From NCBI GenBank assembly GCA_002869465.1, contig PKSW01000442.1:1-16758 (forward strand): a stretch of DNA of 16,758 nucleotides. Reading direction: 5' to 3'. A program made the position numbers and the translations under genes. Under the pieces are notes generated by a model that had not been told where the DNA came from, searched no databases, and saw nothing but the letters and a program-made list of their open reading frames with translations. Of the stretch, positions 13,754 to 16,758 are shown one piece after another. The stretch comes from Marinilabiliales bacterium (GTDB lineage Bacteria; Bacteroidota; Bacteroidia; Bacteroidales; F082). The number at the start of each line of letters is the position of its first letter. The stretch's first letter is position 1.

Positions 13754-13972
13754 TTACATTTTTCGGGTCCTGTAGCAATTGTTGTGCAGGCAAAATACAA
13801 ATACGATCATCCCAATCAGCATAATCAAGAGTGTTATCTTACGATACAAAAACTCTGTTATTCCTGTGCAGCACCCTAAAAAACTTGCAGTTATAAAGAA
13901 CAGATAACTGATAAAACCAATTATTGCAAAAAGCAATGTGGCATTCGCAAATATTTTCAAACTATTGTTCAT
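13754..13972 (-). CDS. Small cysteine-containing two-helix membrane protein, unknown function
   Basis: A 72-residue protein that I do not recognise. It shows an N-terminal helix (about 11-31, T-L-L-F-A-I-I-G-F-I-S-Y-L-F-F-I-T-A-S-F-L), a short polar loop with G-C-C-T-G-I-T-E-F-L-Y-R-K, and a second helix (about 45-60, T-L-L-I-M-L-I-G-M-I-V-F-V-F-C). The tail H-N-N-C-Y-R-T-R-K-M is basic. It has four cysteines: a pair in the loop (34, 35), one in the second helix and one near the C-terminus. The start ATG lies in an AT-rich spacer, without a clear TAnnTTTG element. It could be a real small membrane gene, since it fills the gap between the psr regulatory region and the second regulator, or a chance hydrophobic reading frame. 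I lean to real. Confidence 0.5.
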   Translation of the reverse strand: MNNSLKIFANATLLFAIIGFISYLFFITASFLGCCTGITEFLYRKITLLIMLIGMIVFVFCLHNNCYRTRKM

Positions 13973-14145
13973 GACGCCATCTTATCCGATTAAATATCTA
14001 TCTGTGAAATATCATAATAAATATACGCTTTTTGATACTGCAATTGGTATATATATATTTGATATTTAATTCATTACATTATTATTTTTTATTTAAACAT
14101 CATGAGGATTCATTCGTATGAACAGGACATATTTCACTTAATAAT

Positions 14146-14159
14146 GTGATGCATATCAA
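14146..14159. promoter_or_regulatory. FNR-like box upstream of the second Crp/Fnr gene
   Basis: GTGAT-GCAT-ATCAA matches the FNR consensus TTGAT-N4-ATCAA at nine of ten positions. The wider TGTGATGCATATCA also resembles a Crp half-site. Its centre (14152.5) lies 47.5 bp before the last G of the -7 element at 14200, the same distance as in the sqr promoter. This suggests autoregulation. Confidence 0.65.
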
Positions 14160-14192
14160 GTTTGAATATTACAATTCATCACATTAATGAAA

Positions 14193-14200
14193 TACTTTTG
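14193..14200 (+). promoter_or_regulatory. -7 promoter element of the second Crp/Fnr gene
   Basis: TACTTTTG is a perfect TAnnTTTG match ending only five bases before the ATG at 14206. Transcription would then begin at or next to the start codon, giving a leaderless or nearly leaderless message. No TTTG lies at the usual -33 distance, in keeping with activator dependence. A TTCAT-N7-ATGAA inverted repeat (14176-14192) directly precedes it. Confidence 0.6.
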
Positions 14201-14205
14201 TAAGT

Positions 14206-14883
14206 ATGAAAACTTGTGAATCATGTGCCATCAGGTCTAAAGCCGTTGAATCATTATCAAAGGACGAGTTGGAAATTTACCAGGAAAATTGTTCTGAAAT
14301 TCAACTTGATACCGGGGATATCATTATTAAAGAAGGTTTGCTCTCAACACATGTGGCTTATTTGAAGTCAGGCTTGGCAAAAATTCATAAAAAGGGCATT
14401 AAAGGGACTGAGCAGATTCTGAAGATTGCAAAACCCGGCAGCTATATCGGAATACAAACTATATTATCACAAAAGATCCATCAATATTCCGCCACGGTGA
14501 TTGAAGATTCTGCAGTATGTTTTATCGACGTTGCTACTTTTAAAGAGCTCATTTTGCGGAATGCTGCTTTTGGACATGAATTAATTCAATTTCTTTGTCA
14601 GGAAGAGTTATCCAATTTTAACCGTTTTGCGAATATGCAGCAAAAACAGATAGATGGCAGACTGGCTGATACAATTCTATATTTTGCGAACGATATAAAA
14701 AACAGTATCGATTTCACGATACCGCTTTCGCGAAATGAACTGGCCGCTTTTATTTGTTCAACACGGGAAAGTGTTACCAGGGCAATTAAAGATTTATCAG
14801 ATATAGGCACCATACATGTTACGGGCAAGAGATTTCATATTCTGAATGCCGATTTGCTTAAAAAGATCAGTGAAAACGGGTAA
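14206..14883 (+). CDS. Crp/Fnr family transcription regulator with FNR-like cysteine set
   Basis: A 225-residue Crp/Fnr protein. Cysteines at 4 and 7 (C-E-S-C), 29, and 105 (A-V-C-F-I-D) resemble the FNR arrangement: three near the N-terminus and one at the central position. They could hold a [4Fe-4S] or other oxygen- or NO-sensitive cluster, though Cys29 is farther from the CxxC than in Escherichia coli FNR. The beta roll covers about 15-110 (D-T-G-D-I-I-I-K-E-G-L-L-S-T-H-V-A-Y-L-K-S-G-L-A-K-I), the dimer helix about 112-148. The helix-turn-helix is L-S-R-N-E-L-A-A-F-I-C-S-T-R-E-S-V-T-R-A-I (174-194), with Glu188 and Arg192 at the DNA-reading positions, close to E-T-I-S-R of FNR. Cys131 and Cys184 are additional. 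It is monocistronic, with its own FNR-like box upstream and a terminator downstream, and sits between the psr region and the Rieske/cytochrome genes that it may control. Confidence 0.93.
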   Translation: MKTCESCAIRSKAVESLSKDELEIYQENCSEIQLDTGDIIIKEGLLSTHVAYLKSGLAKIHKKGIKGTEQILKIAKPGSYIGIQTILSQKIHQYSATVIEDSAVCFIDVATFKELILRNAAFGHELIQFLCQEELSNFNRFANMQQKQIDGRLADTILYFANDIKNSIDFTIPLSRNELAAFICSTRESVTRAIKDLSDIGTIHVTGKRFHILNADLLKKISENG

Positions 14884-14886
14884 TCT

Positions 14887-14915
14887 CAATTGGTCATCGA
14901 GACCAGTTGCTTTTT
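14887..14915 (+). terminator. Intrinsic terminator of the second Crp/Fnr gene
   Basis: CAATTGGTC (14887-14895) pairs with GACCAGTTG (14901-14909) over nine pairs including one U:G, around ATCGA, followed by CTTTTT. It lies three bases after the stop codon and separates the regulator from the Rieske operon. Confidence 0.88.
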
Positions 14916-14991
14916 ATTGAATTCTATCAATATGCGCTTAACAATACGTCTTGATGCAAGTTTAATTTTCATCGATAACCACTTAATTTGA

Positions 14992-14999
14992 TAATTTTG
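14992..14999 (+). promoter_or_regulatory. -7 promoter element of the Rieske-cytochrome b operon
   Basis: TAATTTTG is a perfect TAnnTTTG match, 16 bases before the presumed TTG start. There is a TTGAT half-site at 14951-14955 but no matching right half, so an FNR box cannot be claimed here. Confidence 0.6.
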
Positions 15000-15015
15000 T
15001 CATAAAGATGCCGCA

Positions 15016-15411
15016 TTGAAGAAAGACAAAAATTCACGGAGATTTTTCATTAAAGCTTTAGGTGTTGGTATTGGAACTGCCTGTCTTGGCATGTGGAGAT
15101 CAATGGTCAATGTACAGCAGAAGAATACGGGGGAAAAAACCATCAGCATATCACTTAACGATAACAGGGAAGTAATTTTTCATGAAGATTGCATTATCAT
15201 TAATAACGCGCAACCTTTGGTTTTTTCTTCTTATTGTACACATTTAGGCTGCCGGATACAAAATTTTGAAAATGGGCAATTGATCTGCCCATGTCATGGA
15301 TCAGTCTTTGATTTAAATGGAAATCCGCAGAAGGGTCCGTCCATCAAACCACTTCGTGAACTCGAATTCACATTAAACCCAGAAACAAAAACCATAATTG
15401 TTAACGTTTAA
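15016..15411 (+). CDS. Rieske [2Fe-2S] protein with twin-arginine signal
   Basis: A 131-residue Rieske protein. The N-terminus N-S-R-R-F-F-I-K-A-L-G-V-G-I-G-T-A is a twin-arginine signal anchor (about 7-25), so it should be exported by Tat and stay attached to the membrane. The cluster motifs are C-T-H-L-G-C (Cys74, His76, Cys79) and C-P-C-H-G-S (Cys91, Cys93, His94): Cys74/His76 and Cys91/His94 bind the cluster, while Cys79 and Cys93 can form the stabilising disulfide of high-potential Rieske proteins. The protein is short compared with bc1 Rieske subunits. No ATG is in frame after the upstream stop, so the start is TTG at 15016. An out-of-frame ATG at 15008 makes a three-codon frame whose TGA overlaps this TTG. 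The cytochrome b gene follows three bases after the stop, so the two form a quinol-oxidising pair. Confidence 0.92.
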   Translation: MKKDKNSRRFFIKALGVGIGTACLGMWRSMVNVQQKNTGEKTISISLNDNREVIFHEDCIIINNAQPLVFSSYCTHLGCRIQNFENGQLICPCHGSVFDLNGNPQKGPSIKPLRELEFTLNPETKTIIVNV

Positions 15412-15414
15412 ATT

Positions 15415-16758
15415 TTGGCTTTCCTAAAAAAAATATTGCCCTATTCAACTTTCGGACAGCTAAGCCTGGCACTTTTTGTGATTTGTTTAATATCAGGAGT
15501 CGTACTGGCAATTCCATATGATATTAATGATCCTTACACTTCTATCAGCCTGTTTGTGCTTATTAACCCTGCCGCAGTTTTATTCCGCAATATGCATTAT
15601 TGGAGCGCTAATTTTTTCCTGGTATTCAGTTTGATACATATCTGGGATCATTTCAGCAAAAACAAAAATATAAAGATCAAACCAGCCATTTGGTTCAGGT
15701 TAAGCCTAGGTGTGCTGGTTATTTTCCTGGCGATGCTGACAGGCTTTTTGTTAAAAGCTGATGCCGACAGTATGCAAGCCCGAAGAATATTGCACGAACT
15801 CATCAATGGCATTCCATTTATTGGTTCATTCCTATCAGTTTCATTGCTTGGCTCGACGGAAAGTTTGCAACTAATCTATGTGCATCATATAGCCACTTTC
15901 ACCATTTTTATCGTCATCATCATTCTTGAGCATACCAAATCTATTTGGCCAAAGCTTAATGAAACGATCATTATATCTGCTATCATCATCTTCATCAGCT
16001 GGCTTTTTCAAACACCGCTTCACGATAATATTTACCCTGTCATTAAAGGCCCCTGGTATTTTGTGGGATTGCAGGAAATACTTCATTGGCTAACCACACC
16101 ACAGGTATCCATACTTCTTGTGCTCCTTTTTATTCTATTAATATTCATCGTACCTTATGGCGATAAAAGAAACCAGTTCATCAGCAAGCGTTCCCTGCTG
16201 ATACTTACCATGATTTATATCTTTCTTACAACTGTGGGTTATTTCTTTCGCGGGCCCAATTGGCAGTGGGTATGGCCGGGTGATTCAAATTACACCTATT
16301 ATATACATAACCCATTCAAGATTTCTGCTGTGAATTTCATTTCTGATAAAGATGAAATTGAAAAAGCGGTATCATCAATACCTGTTTTTGGAAGAAAAGA
16401 AGGTTGTATCGTTTGCCATGATAATGTAAAAGGATTTTCCGCTTCGCATAATCCACAAGCACTGGGATGCTTCTCATGCCATGGGGGTGACCCTTTTACA
16501 TTGAGTAAGCATACCGCACATAAGGATATGGAACTAATTCCTGGAAATCTTGTTGACGCGAATAAATCATGCGGTACAACAGCTTGCCATCCTACGATTA
16601 CGAATCGGATCAATAAAGGATTAATGGCCACTCTGAGTGGGATGATCAGTGTGGACCGGTTTGTTTTTAATGAACGAGATACGCCTGATGATATAACAAC
16701 TGTTCATGATTTACGAATAACTTCTGCAGATATGCATTTACGTAATTTGTGCGTAAAA
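15415..16758 (+). CDS. Cytochrome b fused to a multiheme cytochrome c domain (partial, runs off the right edge)
   Basis: The frame from TTG 15415 stays open for 448 codons to the window end. The N-terminal part is a diheme cytochrome b: seven hydrophobic helices up to about residue 278, with His61 and His75 (H-x13-H, M-H-Y-W-S-A-N to L-I-H-I-W-D-H) and His158 and His173 (H-x14-H; His157 adjacent). The H-x14-H spacing is as in b6-type proteins. N-G-I-P-F-I-G-S-F-L (131-140) and G-P-W-Y-F (212-216) match the quinol-site blocks of cytochrome b, with GPWY in place of PEWY. From about 300 the protein turns polar and carries c-type heme motifs C331-I-V-C-H, C352-F-S-C-H and an uncommon C386-G-T-T-A-C-H (Cx4CH). 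Cys446 near the cut edge may begin another. The c domain should be periplasmic, taking electrons from the Rieske protein. No ATG precedes the first helix; the TTG is three bases after the Rieske stop. Confidence 0.88.
   Translation, partial: MAFLKKILPYSTFGQLSLALFVICLISGVVLAIPYDINDPYTSISLFVLINPAAVLFRNMHYWSANFFLVFSLIHIWDHFSKNKNIKIKPAIWFRLSLGVLVIFLAMLTGFLLKADADSMQARRILHELINGIPFIGSFLSVSLLGSTESLQLIYVHHIATFTIFIVIIILEHTKSIWPKLNETIIISAIIIFISWLFQTPLHDNIYPVIKGPWYFVGLQEILHWLTTPQVSILLVLLFILLIFIVPYGDKRNQFISKRSLLILTMIYIFLTTVGYFFRGPNWQWVWPGDSNYTYYIHNPFKISAVNFISDKDEIEKAVSSIPVFGRKEGCIVCHDNVKGFSASHNPQALGCFSCHGGDPFTLSKHTAHKDMELIPGNLVDANKSCGTTACHPTITNRINKGLMATLSGMISVDRFVFNERDTPDDITTVHDLRITSADMHLRNLCVK

Noticed and set aside
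14945..14958. Possible FNR-like box at the expected distance upstream of the Rieske -7 element
   Set aside because: Only a TTGAT half-site is present near there; the opposite half is missing and the centring does not fit.
1..16758. CRISPR arrays, transposases, integrases, tRNA or rRNA genes, toxin-antitoxin or phage genes
   Set aside because: None seen: no regular repeat-spacer pattern, no transposase motifs or flanking inverted repeats, and no recognisable structural RNA sequence on either strand.

Overview
The window looks like a chromosome segment of a Bacteroidota bacterium, probably an environmental Bacteroidales or Marinilabiliales-type lineage with anaerobic or microaerophilic sulfur metabolism. 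The evidence is the repeated promoter element TAnnTTTG (perfect copies upstream of sqr, the psr operon, tatC, the 6521 gene, the second Crp/Fnr gene and the Rieske gene), the absence of clear Shine-Dalgarno sites, AT-rich spacers, and families typical of the phylum (DUF4397, short ECF sigma factor, DUF6787-like protein, Crp/Fnr proteins with an N-terminal CxxC). The species cannot be named from this alone.

Layout. 1-342 (-): start of an exported DUF4397 protein that runs off the left edge. 529-990 (+): SRPBCC protein. 1058-1564 (-): ECF sigma factor. 1906-2742 (-): tatC. 2824-5611 (-): four-gene sulfur operon sqr - DUF1641 - dsrC/tusE-like - dsrE-like, closed by a strong intrinsic terminator. 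5751-6446 (+): Crp/Fnr regulator, divergent from sqr. 6521-6832 (+): small membrane protein. 6939-13171 (-): seven-gene operon psrA - psrB - psrC/nrfD - two half-size YeeE/YedE transporters - two membrane-anchored rhodanese-fold proteins, closed by an intrinsic terminator. 13754-13972 (-): small two-helix membrane protein. 14206-14883 (+): second Crp/Fnr regulator with an FNR-like cysteine set and its own terminator. 15016-15411 (+): Rieske protein. 15415-16758 (+): cytochrome b fused to a multiheme cytochrome c, running off the right edge.

How the genes may work together. SQR oxidises sulfide at the quinone pool and makes sulfane sulfur. The DsrE-like and DsrC/TusE-like proteins are candidate cytoplasmic persulfide carriers. 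The PsrABC-type molybdoenzyme (Tat-exported PsrA) would exchange electrons between quinones and polysulfide or a related sulfur compound on the outside. The split YeeE transporter would move sulfur across the membrane. The two rhodanese-fold proteins lack the catalytic cysteine and each carries a single cysteine as the last residue of a shared VASGGC tail, so they look like tethered sulfur-carrying arms. Rieske plus cytochrome b/c would form a quinol-oxidising complex. TatC is needed for the two twin-arginine substrates seen here (PsrA, Rieske).

Regulation. Three FNR-like inverted repeats of the form TRTGAY-N4-RTCA lie between sqr and its divergent Crp/Fnr gene, upstream of the psr operon, and upstream of the second Crp/Fnr gene. 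In the sqr and second Crp/Fnr promoters the box centre is exactly 47.5 bp from the last base of a perfect TAnnTTTG element. This suggests one Crp/Fnr regulon for the sulfur genes. The most novel items are the paired C-terminal-cysteine rhodanese-fold proteins beside a split YeeE and PsrABC, and the cytochrome b-multiheme c fusion.
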